Assembly: GCA_902702965.1 (NCBI GenBank)
Contig: CACRXP010000730.1
Coordinates: 22,945-86,944 of the forward strand
Reading direction: 5' to 3'
From: Spirometra erinaceieuropaei
Lineage: Eukaryota > Platyhelminthes > Cestoda > Diphyllobothriidea > Diphyllobothriidae
Length of the DNA: 64,000 nucleotides
Position numbers and translations under genes: made by a program. Shown here one piece after another: positions 22,051-52,956 of the stretch; positions within the stretch are counted from its first letter, which is position 1, and each line of letters begins with the position of its first letter. The notes below the pieces were generated by a model, which worked only from the letters and a program-made list of their open reading frames with translations, did no database searches and was not told the DNA's origin.

Positions 22051-23825
22051 GTCTCAGGTCAATAGCGGTGTTATAGCGCAATGAACACCGCCTGTCATCC
22101 AATGTGGCTTCACCCACCGGCGCCCGATGCGATCTCAGAACATTAAACTGACTCCCCAAAAAAGGGAGAGGGGGATGTATGCAGACGCCCACCTCCGAAC
22201 AAAGACACCACGGAGATCACCCCTCCTCTGTGCCACCCAATGCAACTGTTCCGCTCGCGATTCCGGGTAACTAGGCCAGAGCAAAGCGGCAAAATCTAAC
22301 TGAATCAAGGACGTCCTCTTCAACAGTTTCACTGGAATATAATCATTCTCTCTATTCTACAGTTCAACATCAACCCCACTGTATCCAGCGAACGCGGTAA
22401 CGCCACGACACCACTCCTACACCATTCTTCAGTGCTCTTCATAATGCCTGCAAGAACGGTACCGCGAGAGCCTGCCCCGAACAATATCATCCCATATTAA
22501 CACGCACATTTCTAAATTGCGTATTTGCAGGCAAGCCCTGGGTCTTTTAAGTACTGAGCCCTGCCCGCATAGCCATATATCATTATGATTAAATTTTTAA
22601 TCATATTAATAGGGACAAAGCCCAATCGTGCTTCCGTATGAAGTTGCCGCAGTGCCCATATCTGCGCCTTTGTGGCGTACGATGCCACCAAGCAAATCAG
22701 TAAGGTGGACATACATTCAAATGCGTCATTTTTGGGGTAGATAGCCAAGCGTAGGTTGAACCAATTGTGGTCCGATGAAGGGAGTATGGTGAAAATGACG
22801 TCGGATGTATCATTTCCGAGGTCAATCACCCTAGGAGGACGTTTACCAAATGAAAGTCAGTAGCGACCATGTAAGCATGGTCATTAGAAGGGGGAGTGGA
22901 GAGGGTAATTGTTACATTTCAGTCTCGTATTGTCACCATATCATGCCCCCTTCGTTCAAAAGCACAAACTATAAGGATTCTTTGTTTAACCTGCGATAAG
23001 CTTGAAAATTCCGAAGTAAAAAATAGCAGACAGATAAGTATGTACACCAGGTGCGGCAGGCAGATGCCAAGCTCAAGCGCGACTAGTTTGCAAAAGTGTG
23101 GAGGGGGGGGGGGACAGTGGGCGGGTCCAATTCTTCGTCATCTGAATTTGTACAGCCAATTCGGGGCGCGGAGCCGAGGCAAAAGCATAGATCACGTCCA
23201 GCCTGTCCTTTTCCAAAGTCAAATATATAATAGAAAAGAAGTGGAATTACTACAAAGCAAGTCCTGTGAGGCTGAAGTGGACGCAGCAGCGGCGTCGGGG
23301 AGGAGAGCGGGTGTCGGCGCAGTCTCAGGTGGTCGAAGTGGTCTTGACAGACTTGCCGAAGACGGGCTGGGCGGATCCGTAGTGGAGGACCACGTGACGG
23401 TTCAGAGTATCACAGATGGCTTGACTAGAAGAGGGGCATGATGGGATGAAAAATAAATCACCTTACTGGTCTAACTAGAGGAGGACACCCTTGTGTAGAC
23501 AGAGACTGCATTTCAAGGATAATAATTGCTCGGTTTAGTTTCGGTCAGTCAAAAGTTCGTCGTGCTCATTGCCAAGTTTTAAGGCACGCAACGGTCCCTA
23601 AAGAATCAACTCCACTAGCTCTGTGAAGTAGACAAATTATGTTTTTCCAAACGAATCGGAAGGTGTCATGCCACCTCTTACATGTTCCATCCAAACGAGA
23701 GAGTGCAAACTTACTAAACATCTTCCGAGAGCAGGACAGTCTTCCACCCATGGTGAAGCAGAAGACAATGATTATTTTTCTGCAGTGAAATGACTAAAAT
23801 GTCTGCCCGGAATTTATTGTGATTC
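22051..23825. other. No recognised gene
   Basis: A 181-codon frame (22896-23441, plus) crosses a G-homopolymer at about 23102-23113 and shows no domain. Treated as non-coding. Confidence 0.4.
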
Positions 23826-23990
23826 TGTTCTGCGGGGCCTCGTAACTCAAGTGGTTAGAGCGTTGGCTGTACTAAAGCCTTCTCCTTACTGCGTGGGTTC
23901 GAATCCCACCGAGGCGCCGAGTTCTTCACAGTTGGGTCAATATGAATTATCCAAAATCTCCCAAAATATCTATGAATAATCAGTATTATA
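23826..23990 (+). repeat. tRNA-derived repeat A, copy 4 (best tRNA core)
   Basis: The core 23837-23918 folds as a type II tRNA: acceptor GCCTCG/CGAGGC, D arm CTC...GAG, an anticodon stem GGCT/AGCC with loop GTACTAA, a long variable arm and a perfect T arm GTGGG/CCCAC. The anticodon position reads ACT, and the long arm suggests descent from a tRNA-Ser-like gene. A real tRNA gene is unlikely because the same sequence recurs with repeat flanks. Confidence 0.7.
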
Positions 23991-24065
23991 ACCCACTCTC
24001 GCAGGCTAAATAAAATTTCTGAATTTGAATTAATGTTTCGTGAGATAAGTCACCTACAGCAGCTG
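23975..24065 (-). repeat. MITE C fragment
   Basis: The minus strand GTGACTTATCTCACGAAACA and ATTATACTGATTATT-like sequence match the arm of MITE C. It abuts the tRNA-derived repeat at 23826-23990. Confidence 0.4.
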
Positions 24066-24313
24066 TACAGACAAAGGGCGGCAACCGTGAGGTATCGGCC
24101 ACAGCTGATCGCGGTTCGATAAGATCCAGCAGTCTCTTTTTCTGGAGGCCAAGTTCGCCAGCTCGTTCTAGGTTATTATTCATGAAGACAACAGTTGCTC
24201 TAGCCTGGGAGACTAATCGAAACTCATAATTGCACCGCCAAAACGACCAGTACCGCAGTGAAGCAGCAGGTCTTTTAGGGCAGACCAGACATGAAGCCGA
24301 AAACGCCACCTAC

Positions 24314-43601
<19,288 letters not shown>

Positions 43602-44114
43602 CTAAAGGGACATACACGACGTCAGAAAATGAACCTTCTCAATCATGATTGGCCTGTATGTGGAGTTTTCGTTCAAGTACCCAGGGTCCGTCCGTACACT
43701 TTCTAAATTTTTTATTAACCTTAAAATAATTCGACGAAACAAAGTTACTGTAACAAAAGCTCAGGTCGACCCCATCCTTTCTTAAAAAAATCGAAGGCCA
43801 CGCTACGACGGTAAACTTTGTCTACCAGACTCATCTGGGACGCTCACAAAGGGAGTCACTAACGGCTAAAATTTGCGGAATGTTTGTACCGGTTATCAGG
43901 CGATTGGCCGAACATTTTCGCGCGAGATGCAAATTTATATTTCTATGACTTTTTCTCTTCTTGAGTTTAAGTTTTTTGAAATAATGTTTGGGCTATAATT
44001 CCAGCTAATGGACAGTCCGAAGGATACTATAAGGAAACTCGCCCAAGTAAGGAATATCAAAGGTGAGTGAATTTTTAGGCAACCGGCTACCATAGCAAGG
44101 CAATGACTACTCAC

Positions 44115-44163
44115 ATCGGTTTTATGTGGTTAACAGGAGGATTCACAAAATTGCGGCAACGTT
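44115..44163 (-). CDS. Possible upstream ABHD18-like exon (weak)
   Basis: The segment between acceptor ...cactttaaag and donor gtgagt reads RCRNFVNPPVNHIKP. It resembles the RC-x-N-x-V ... P-V-x-I stretch that precedes the FVSP motif in the family. It is 49 nt and ends with two leftover bases, whereas the next confirmed exon starts in phase 0, so direct joining fails. Either another small exon lies between, or this is a chance match. Confidence 0.35.
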
Positions 44164-45784
44164 CTTTAAAGTGAACCAAAAATTTTGAAACGGCAAGAAT
44201 TTTTAAGGACAATGGCATTCTGGACTTTCGCAGGCTATGCCCTCGTTCGCAAAAAGTTGCTTTGATTATAACCCCCCAACGCGTACTCCGTAGTACTAAA
44301 ACGAGCGCTGAAACTGCGTGCATGTTTTAGGCGTCTTATGCGAAAGCAGCATACATAATAACCACGAAGATCTAATGTTCAGAATAAAAGAATATTAGAA
44401 GGTAAGTTAACATGCGGTTACCCGTTAAAAAAAATTCAGGCAGTTGCTCATAGCTTTTAGCCTCCAGTGGACCGTCCGAAAATGTGTGCCGGTTAGATAT
44501 GGCAGAAGGGATGTGCCCGTCAGTTGATCTGATTAGTTAGTGAGCTGTACGGTAAATGGTCAATACTGGCCATAGTCAGTTGGAAGTGTCAACAATAAAG
44601 CGTAATTTGCTATCGCATTTTCATTAAGATTTTCATGTTACTTTGCCCTTTCAGCATGCTGGGCTTTGCCATTTGCTTGTTTCAGCTGTTCACATTTGCT
44701 GCGTGGCACTAGCCCTGCAGGGGCGCGATCAATCTTTATTGTAGCGGCTGAGGGCGACAAGGGTGGCACACACCGAAGTAGCAAACGACTGGGAAGATCT
44801 CCTGGCTAAGAGCGATCTGAATGGGATTTTTGACACGTCGCAGCACTCATCCATACCCTAGGGAAAGAGATACACTTGGTGAACAGCAATATATAATAGG
44901 AAGATATGGAAGCTAGGAATGCATAGTATAGCGGTTAATTGTATAAAGGGAATGCGCTGCAGCAAGGGTGTGACCTGTCAAGGTGGTGGGGCGAAACTGA
45001 CATGCCAGCTAATTAACCGGTGGGGAAAGCAGCGCTGTGGGTAACTGCAGGGGAGGTCCGACGGAGGTGACGACGTTGACATAGAGAGAGAGCGCGTGCG
45101 ACACGAACATTATGGAAAGTTGGGGGGAGGGGTTCGGCGGTAGGGTGAGGAAAGGGCACCGGCCGTTCTCATCAACACACAGTTACGCCATCTTCATCCT
45201 AGATCCGGACGCTGAGACTGTTTCCTCATTTAAACAATCCTATACATGTCGTGTGATGTTACATAATTGCTATGTATGGGGTAGGTGTTTTCAGAATCAA
45301 CTTTGACTATGCAGACTGATGAGTTGGAACGTGGTGCCTTGTTTGATGCCATTTGGGTTCCTTATGAAATTATTTTACGCGAAAATGTGTTACAAATACC
45401 AATTAAGTGGAATGATGATGACTCAAGTTCGCTTTGGTTTCTCTTCACAGTGCCACCCAGCCAATCACAATTCTGGATTTGAATCTGTGAATTAATTTGA
45501 CGCCTGAGATCCCATAAATATGTTGGAAAATTAATAAAGCAAGAAATAGAACGCCCAGCCCCGGCGATCTGTTGTACGTCGTCTTTACTGAGAGCTAGAA
45601 CTCAGCGGTTCTGCCCGTGAAGATTGGGCCATTAACGGGGACTGGATGTTACAGTGGCCAATCCCTATTGGATTTGTTTAAACGTACTGGAGCCTGTGAT
45701 AAAGCTGCTAAATTTGTGAAAGACATTTGCTTTTATTCGCGCACTTGAGTAATTTTTCTGTTTTTCAGGTAAAATTGCATTATT
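44164..45784. other. No recognised gene
   Basis: The first exons of the ABHD18-like gene should lie here or further right, but I could not identify them. Confidence 0.4.
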
Positions 45785-45865
45785 GACAGGAGCAGGGGAG
45801 GCCGAAGTGGCCGTTTCCGGCCTCTTAGCCGTCACCAGTCAGCCACGCCCAACTTTTAGGCTGTC
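45785..45865 (+). repeat. Fragment of repeat B arm
   Basis: GGCCGTTTCCGGCCTCTTAG, CCGTCACCAGTCAGCCACGC matches the left arm of the element at 47222. Nothing else of the element is present. Confidence 0.45.
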
Positions 45866-46348
45866 ACGGAACTCCTAACCCAGTATTGACAGATGCCATT
45901 AGGAAGATTCAGTGACAGGTACCTCGTAAAATGCCTAAAGGAAGAACTTTTGCAGAGTTGTTGGAATGCAATGTGCCATTCTGGCAGTCTGTGGAGACTT
46001 GGGAACAGATACAGAAGTCCTTGTTTCTTGAGCAGCTTAGAGCACATATCGTACGTACACTAGCCACAGGCGGCTGCAGACGGTGGGCTGTTTCATTGGT
46101 TGTTCGGGGCACCATTTTCGGCCTTTGCCTTTGGGGAGATAAGCAGAGATAACAATAAGTTGGACTGTTAAGTGCGAAAACATCACCTAGCCCGATTTAA
46201 CCATGGTAAATTGCGTTTATGGACTGGAGGATACTGCGGACCAGGAATAGCAGGTACGGAGACATAAACACACTAAATGCCCATATCTCGTTTTGTCCGG
46301 CGGTCCACTGATTACAGGAATTCGACTTCAAGGAGTCACAGATGAGTT

Positions 46349-49085
46349 TTGTTGTCAGCTAACTGTTTCTTTGGAACAAATATCATTTGCGTCATGTTCG
46401 TACATTTGCCAGTTACTCCTTCTCTGTTGATCTCCCCTACACCCCTTAGGCAAATGAATTCACGAGCATTACGCATACTTCACCTAGTTTTCTGTAGAGG
46501 TTTCATGCCATTTTCAATGGCATCCCTAGGCCCACTCGGAAGCTCAGACCACGTCATAGTTGTTTCTATATTAGCACTTGAGGCCGACGAAATGTTGTGC
46601 TCAAATTATAGCTTCTTATTCGACTTCCGAGCAGCCTACTCGGTCGAATTATTAACATTTCTTAATTCCTACGACTGGAATGGTGTCAACCTAAGTTCCG
46701 ATGCAAATGTTGGCATTGCGAAATTGTACGAAATTTCGGTCCGATTATTTCTCGTTTTGCTTCCCGTGAGAAAATAATTAATGTCGGAGATGGGCGTTTC
46801 TTCCCCCTACCTCTTCGCCATAGGCTGCACAGACTTCCTCGCAGATTCCATCTACAGAATGACGCTTCCGTTCTGCCCATGGTTTGTGATAGTTTCGAGC
46901 GGCCTAAGAGATTGTCCGAAGAAAAGCAATTGGCCGATGAAGTACGCCTCCCCGAAAACCGCTCGTTAAACGTCGCGAAAATTTTCTCCTGAGAAGTAAA
47001 ACTCCGTGTAAAAACGAAGCATCCCAGCCTTCGAGACACTTTCGGGAATCCTATGATTGATGCCCAGTTGACCTCTGATATTTTCAACTCTTTCTTGTCC
47101 AAAACGTTTATTAAAAATTTGTCCGCCCCACTTCCGACCATCCACGCCTGGACCAGGCCGTTCTCGAAACTATAACTTTCATACAATGGCACATGATCGT
47201 AACGATAATACGTTTTCGCCAGTGTTATAACCGACAAAGGCAAGGGAGACTGGAATAGCCATTTCTGGCTCATTAGCCGTCGTCAGCCAGTCATGCACAA
47301 CCCGAGGTGTGGAACACGACAGGTCAACGAGCCTGTGGCTCAGTGGTCAGAGGGGTTAGACTTCTAACTAACAGGTCACGAGTTCGAGCCCTAGGTGTTC
47401 CAAACGTCGGGGTTGGGTATGACTGACTGACGACGGCTAATAAGCCAGAAATGTTCATTCCAGTCTCCCTTGTCGTCGTCGATAATAACATTCTGCCTAT
47501 ATCATGCACAGCTGTGCGGCTGCTGGTTGGGCTCGAGAGAGAGAGCCCGCAAGGCACAACGGAATTAGTGAACCCGTAAGCACGATCAGTGAGCGTCCCT
47601 CTTCACCTGTTTTCGCCACTTTCATAGGCCGGATCCTGACGGAGTCCTAGTTAGCACTTTAAAGGCGGATGAAAATGAAATTTTCCCGTTTCTGCTGTGC
47701 AAGACGTTGAATCCAGCTCCTGAAAGTGAAACCGATCCTGCTTTTGGAAGGAATCAAAAGATTTGCCTATTTCAACGCACGACCAATCTACGTTCTGCGA
47801 TGACTTTCGGAAAATATGCACCCTTCCAGCAGTTTCGAAAATCATAGAGACAATGAAGAAAGATGAGATGATGTTTCACTCAACAGAGAAAAACCTGCTG
47901 AGTGCTGCTCAGCATGAATTCCTCAAATCTCGGTCTTCGGACACCTGTCAACTTTCTTTCTTTGATCCCGTTCCCCAAACTAGGGACAGCGGTTTTTTGC
48001 TTTACACAGTCTGTTGCCATTTCACCAAGACTTTTAATCTATTGATCATGCTCTTGCTCTCTTGAGACTTTTCTCTTTCGGAATAGGTGGTAAACTCCTG
48101 AATTTGATATCCTTCTACCTGGGCGTCCACAAAAAAAAAACGGGTTAAGATTTCCAATGCTATCGCCAGTCTCACATTCGTGCAGCGTGGAGTCATTCAG
48201 GGCAGTGTACTTGGTCAGCTATTATTTTGCCTTTTTGTCATTCACGTGCCAGATTTACCTCAGAATGGTAAGCCTTTCATGTATATCGATGATCTGAAAT
48301 TCGTATATAGATATGAGCCTGCAGATCATGACGCCGTGCTCGAACTCCTAAAAAGCGACCTAAATGCGTTTGCCCAGTGGTGCCGCACATGACGCCTTTC
48401 TTTCTCTTGACATAAACGCTCGGTCATGATGGTTGGCGATGACCAACAACTTCAGATGCATGCATGTCGTGACCGTCAATACTTACGCGGTCACGACTTA
48501 CATGTTTCTGAAGTTATTAAGGATCTGGCTGTATCACACTACAAGAGTCTAAATCTTTTAAAATACTGCACCCTTATTGTCCCCAATGCACGCAGAACGA
48601 CCGGGTTTATCCCCAAAAATTTTAAAACTAGCGATATTAGAAAGTACCTTTGTAAAATATACGTCAGACTTGGCCTGGACTACTGTTTGTTTTTATTTTG
48701 CCTCATGCGTGTTGATGAGCAACAGAAAATGGAATCCGCCCAGCACTTTTTTTATCAAAAGAAATTTAACCTTGGACCGCCAATTCTTGACCTACCGCGT
48801 TGACAGCTTAGAGGCCTTGACCTCTTGTGGTCTCGTCGACTAAGAAAGGGACTATTTTTACTGTTATGTCTCTTAAAAAGTCGTTCTTTTAACTTGCTTA
48901 CTACCTTATAACATCCTGACCAATCCGACCTAACAGTCACCGTGGGGTCTTTTTATTTCTTCCTCTGGCACATTCTATTAAATACTGTCGGTTCTTTTCT
49001 GTGAATGCAATTACCATTTGGAAGAAATTACACAGGAACGCAAAGTTCGGCAAAATTATACCTTTTTAAGCGAATCTCCACTCGT
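46349..49085 (+). pseudogene. CR1-like LINE, interrupted by tRNA-core repeat B
   Basis: From the left: the end of an endonuclease domain (MASLGPLGSSDHVIVVSILA), a linker (KHPSLRDTFGNPMIDAQLTS), then the insertion at 47222-47608, then PDGVLVSTLKADENE, TLPAVSKIIE, LLSAAQHEFLKSRS, VQRGVIQGSVLGQLLFCLFV and the palm box FMYIDDLKFVYRY. A CR1-type C-terminus follows (VIKDLAVSHYKSL near 48510). Stops and shifts are scattered. The active-site box is YIDD. Confidence 0.78.
47222..47608 (+). mobile_element. tRNA-core palindromic repeat B, complete copy with 10-bp target duplication
   Basis: GTTTTCGCCA is duplicated at 47212-47221 and 47609-47618. Inside, an arm at 47230-47310 is repeated inverted at 47401-47484 (about 85% identical over 80 bp). 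Between the arms is a tRNA-like core, 47331-47400, with TGGCTCAGTGGTCAGAGG (A box) and GAGTTCGAGCCC (B box). A 120-bp unique tail follows. The element interrupts a CR1-like LINE, so it moved after the LINE did. Confidence 0.75.
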
Positions 49086-49475
49086 TTTTTACATTCAGAA
49101 AATCTCCCACATATTTTGGTTTCTGAATCCACCGATTTAATCTACCGTAGTAATGGAGTTCGTGGTGTCTGATTCCGTGGCCGGTCTCACCACGAACGGA
49201 TTCTTCCGTCGACAGCGAGTAATGGTTCTTCAATGCTTCCGTTTTGTCCAGTCCCAATTTCATGAGAAAGAATGGAGACGGAAAATATCCGAGACAGTGT
49301 TACCCGTCGCTTTCTGAACTGACGTCATTTCACGGGCAGCAGTTTTTTTCTCCTGAACCATCAAAACTATACAAAACGCAATCCTCTGTATTTCATCATC
49401 AGGAGTTTTTTCAATGTCAGCCCGATCCGTGCTTTACCTTTCTTTGCCAATGCCTGTAGACTGGCGTTACATGCA

Positions 49476-49528
<53 letters not shown>

Positions 49529-51119
49529 TATTATTATTATTATTGAATCATTTTAATTCTCTTAACTCACCTGGCGGTTCCAGTCATGCACAGTCGTTTT
49601 ACAACTTAATGTCGCAGCTAAAAATACATTTTATACTGCGTTGTGATCAGTCTGTTTGCACCTCAGTTCACCCGACTGAATTGATGCACACCTCTTCCCG
49701 GATGTAAGTCTATTTGCTGTTACATTTGGCAAACTTTATTGCGAATTTATCTTTCATCTCGTATTATTTTAGACGACAAATTATGCTAGTGACGACGTTC
49801 TCCTTCCTTTATCGATTCTCAGTAAACTACGAAAAACACAAAAATTCATCCCTTGAGGCGCGCATGGGAATCCCATACTAGAAGACAATACGACAGCTAT
49901 CGGTCCAAGTTCTTTGTTGCCCAAGTCGTTTATTTGAAGTCGAACTGTTCCGAATTGTACACCTAGGTTTGACCGCCGTCCTTCTCTTAACGTTACCAAC
50001 GGAAGCACAACTGGAATAATTATATGTTATCGATGCTCTCATGGCCCAGGCTCGAATGATGTCCCGGCCAACATTCTAAGGGTGGACGCAAATGGGACAT
50101 TTGCGTTTCTCTCGAACAAAACCTTCTCTGACTTTTGGAGTGTGTGAACATGAACCTCATGACAACTCTCTCCAAGCAAGGTTGTTTAAGATCAGATAAC
50201 AATTTGTAGACAATAATTACTACACCAACTTCGTAGAAAATCCTCCACAGTTTGGTTAGTGATAAAACTCTGCGTCTTTTAACTCATAATAGCCGATTGA
50301 TTAGGGTTCAACATAGGTTTATAAAAGCGAAGCTTTGTGACATCTGTCAGCACTCTTTTTTGCTTATGTCTGACAGTCTTGGGACTACAAATTCGCCGGT
50401 TGCCCTCTTTACACCTACTTTGTTAACGCTTCTGATAGTGTTGAGTACTTACTTCTTTCCCTTAGGTTTCTTCTTTCTGAATGGAGGAAAAGCCTCCAAA
50501 TGTAGTGATCTCTTAACTCAACTCCCCCACGCGAATTAGGATTTTAATGGATATCCCAGAGTCACCTACCTGGGGTTTAAATGTATTTAGGTAATATGGG
50601 TTGTCCCCTTTTTTCTTCCTTTAGTTGATGATGTGCCATGCGAGTTGCAAGTTCGCACTGTATATGGTACATCAAGTGTTTTGATCTCTAGAAATACTGA
50701 GCACTGATTATATCCAAAGCACGTAGAATGGCTGACATTTACGATTGGGTGAATGTGAACTCGTCTCATTTAAAGTTGCATTGGATCTGGGGTAAAAATT
50801 GTTCCTATTTATCTAACTTCTTGCGAACTGACGCGCGAAAGAGGATTGAATCCATTCAACAACTCCTAACTAGAAAAGTGCTAACCTCGAAATATCAAAA
50901 TTAGGTCCCCAATGAACATTTTGGCATTTCAGTTTATTCAGTTTGTTTGGTAAGGATAATAGGCAAAGCCTTTGAAAACCCTATTGATTACATGTCAGCT
51001 CGTTAAAAATAATTGTACATAAACAATAAAAATATTCGCTATTAAAACAGTACTTGTTTCATTTGAGCAGCATTGTCTCAGAGAAAATATTTGCTGGGCC
51101 GTGGGGTATTCGTTCACAT
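49086..51119. other. No recognised gene apart from the ATT repeat
   Basis: Short frames only. The stretch at 50280-50370 (RVQHRFIKAKLCDICQHSF) looks protein-like but lacks convincing splice sites. Confidence 0.4.
49477..49542 (+). repeat. ATT trinucleotide microsatellite
   Basis: About 22 ATT/TTA units with one interruption. The poly-Leu open frame across it is an artefact. Confidence 0.95.
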
Positions 51120-52831
51120 TCAGACTGTCGAGGGAAAACAGGGACACAAATAATTATCCAAGCGTTTCTTGAAGAGTTTTAGGGAAGTAGCCTCCACGAC
51201 TGACTGAGGGGGATCGTTCCATTTCTCCACTACCCTCTCCGTGAAAAATTCAGAACGAAGATTCAGCCTGGACATTGTTGTCCGTAACTTCATCGAGTGA
51301 CCACGAAGATTGGGTGAAAGGTGCCACTGAAGCATGTCCTCAAAACGAAGTCCATGCTCAAGGCCATGTGTTATCTTGTAGACGAGGATAAGATCTCCTC
51401 TTTGCTGCTTGTAACACAGAGAGAATAAATTAAGGCAATTCAGTCTGTCTGCGTAGGACTGGCTTTTAAGACCGTTTGCAGTTTTGTTGCACGACGTTGT
51501 AATCGTTCAAGGCATGCTTGGTCCTTTACTAGCCATGGCCGCCATGCTTGTAGGCCATATTCTAAGTGGGGCCGAACGAAGTTGCCATAAACTCCCCCAA
51601 AAAGGTTTTGCTCAAGGGCTACGATCACCCTTTTGATTGCATGGAGCACTTCCATGGCGTTTTTTGCAGCCTTGTGGCACTGCAGTGTTTGTTTCAGGTT
51701 GTTCTGTATCCAAACTCCGAGATCCTTCTGAGAAGATTCTGCGGGGAGCCTTACATCATTCAGGTGATATGTCCTCAGGCTCTCATTTGAATGAGAGTTG
51801 GTTGGACGCCGATGAAGGAAGGCACACTTCTCCACATTGAAATCTAGAAGCCATTTCTCAGACCACGCTTGTAGTCGGTGCAGATTATCTTGAGGGGACC
51901 TTTGACCATTCGGGCACTTAATGACTTGCCAGAGCTTAACATCGTCTGCAAACATTATTTTGCCGCAGTCGAGTTCCTAAAGGCTGTCGTTAACGTAAAG
52001 GATGAAGATCAATGGTCCCAGAACTGAGCCTTCAGGCACACAACTGGTCACGTTCACCCATTCTGACATATCATCCCCAATACAGACACGTTGTTTCCGA
52101 CCAACCAGAAACGCCTTAATGCAGTTCAGAACATCTCTCCGGATGCCAACGGCGTTCAATTTGTGAAGAAGGCATTGGTGAGGAACAGTATCGAAAGCTT
52201 TGCGGAAATCGATGTACACGACATCGGCCTGAAAACCCTCTTCTAGAGCCCCGGTCCAGATCTCTAGACAAGTTAGCAGATTTGAGAGGCAGGAACGTCC
52301 TCTCCGGAAGCCATGTTGAATATCCTACAAGATGTTATTTTCTTCACAAAACTGCTGTATAGCTTTCTTTATTAGAGCTTTCATCGTCTTGCACGGGAGG
52401 CAAGTTAAGCTAATAGGCCTGAAGCTGCTTGCTGTCATCCTGCTACCTCCCTTATGTAAGGGAACGAGGTTAGCTGTCTTTCACTGTAATGGCAACCTTC
52501 CTGTTCTCATTGACAGCCTAAAAAGAGTCGAAAGAGACCTTGACAGCTCCGTTGATAGCTCCTTAAATATCAGCCCGGGAATTCCGTCGAGGCAGGGAGA
52601 CTTATCAGGTTTTATTCGACTGAGAATGCGTCTTACTTCTTCGACGGAAAAGGTGACGGTTTCAATGGCGACTGTATCCTGACGCATTTGAAACTCCCGG
52701 CTGTCTCGGTTCATTTCATACTGCTGATTGTCTTCAGAGGACTCCTCCGTAAAAACCGATTGAAAAAACTGAGGCAGTAACCGTACTTTCTGTGGCCCTT
52801 CAACTAATAAGTTTCTGAGGCTATCCTTTAG
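51120..52831 (-). pseudogene. CR1-like LINE, nearly complete reverse transcriptase, three stops and one frameshift
   Basis: One minus frame runs from 52830 to 51440: RIKPDKSPCLDGIPGLIFKE, FRPISLTCLPCKTMKALIKK, DIQHGFRRGRSC, YIDFRKAFDTVPHQCLLHKL, VPEGSVLGPLIFILYVND, then KIMFADDVKLWQV. In-frame stops follow PLQ, NIL and DSL. A shift near 51430 leads to the C-terminal frame 51335-51120 (RSEFFTERVVEKWNDPPQSV). Few changes suggest a fairly recent copy. Its 5' part runs into the assembly gap. Confidence 0.85.
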
Positions 52832-52956
52832 NNNNNNNNNNNNNNNNNNNNNNNNNNNNNNNNNNNNNNNNNNNNNNNNNNNNNNNNNNNNNNNNNNNNN
52901 NNNNNNNNNNNNNNNNNNNNNNNNNNNNNNNNNNNNNNNNNNNNNNNNNNNNNNNN
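52832..52956. other. Assembly gap (run of N)
   Basis: About 125 unknown bases. It lies between two CR1-like LINE pieces on the same strand, so the true distance and order here may differ. Confidence 0.99.

Noticed and set aside
23837..23918. A functional tRNA gene
   Set aside because: The same tRNA-like sequence recurs with shared flanks at 3588, 9878 and 29898, so it is the core of a dispersed repeat; the anticodon stem and acceptor also have mismatches.
23986..24309. Open frame directly after the last ABHD18-like exon as its continuation
   Set aside because: A 42-nt intron could connect it in frame, but the peptide has no likeness to the family C-terminus and runs into a MITE fragment.
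46686..47273. 195-codon open frame on the minus strand
   Set aside because: It lies opposite the linker of a plus-strand CR1-like LINE whose frames carry recognisable motifs; the minus frame shows none.
49066..49263. Minus-strand frame with ETGHGIRHHELHYYG as a possible ABHD18 upstream exon
   Set aside because: It shares isolated residues only, and the real HFAGTGDH and NPFYG exons were found at 43390-43468 and 43246-43355.
49414..49707. Frame with a long Leu run suggesting a signal or membrane segment
   Set aside because: The Leu run is the translated ATT/TTA microsatellite.
50252..50539. Possible C1-type zinc finger exon (HRFIKAKLCDIC)
   Set aside because: Spacing between His and Cys is wrong for a C1 domain and the donor site is weak.
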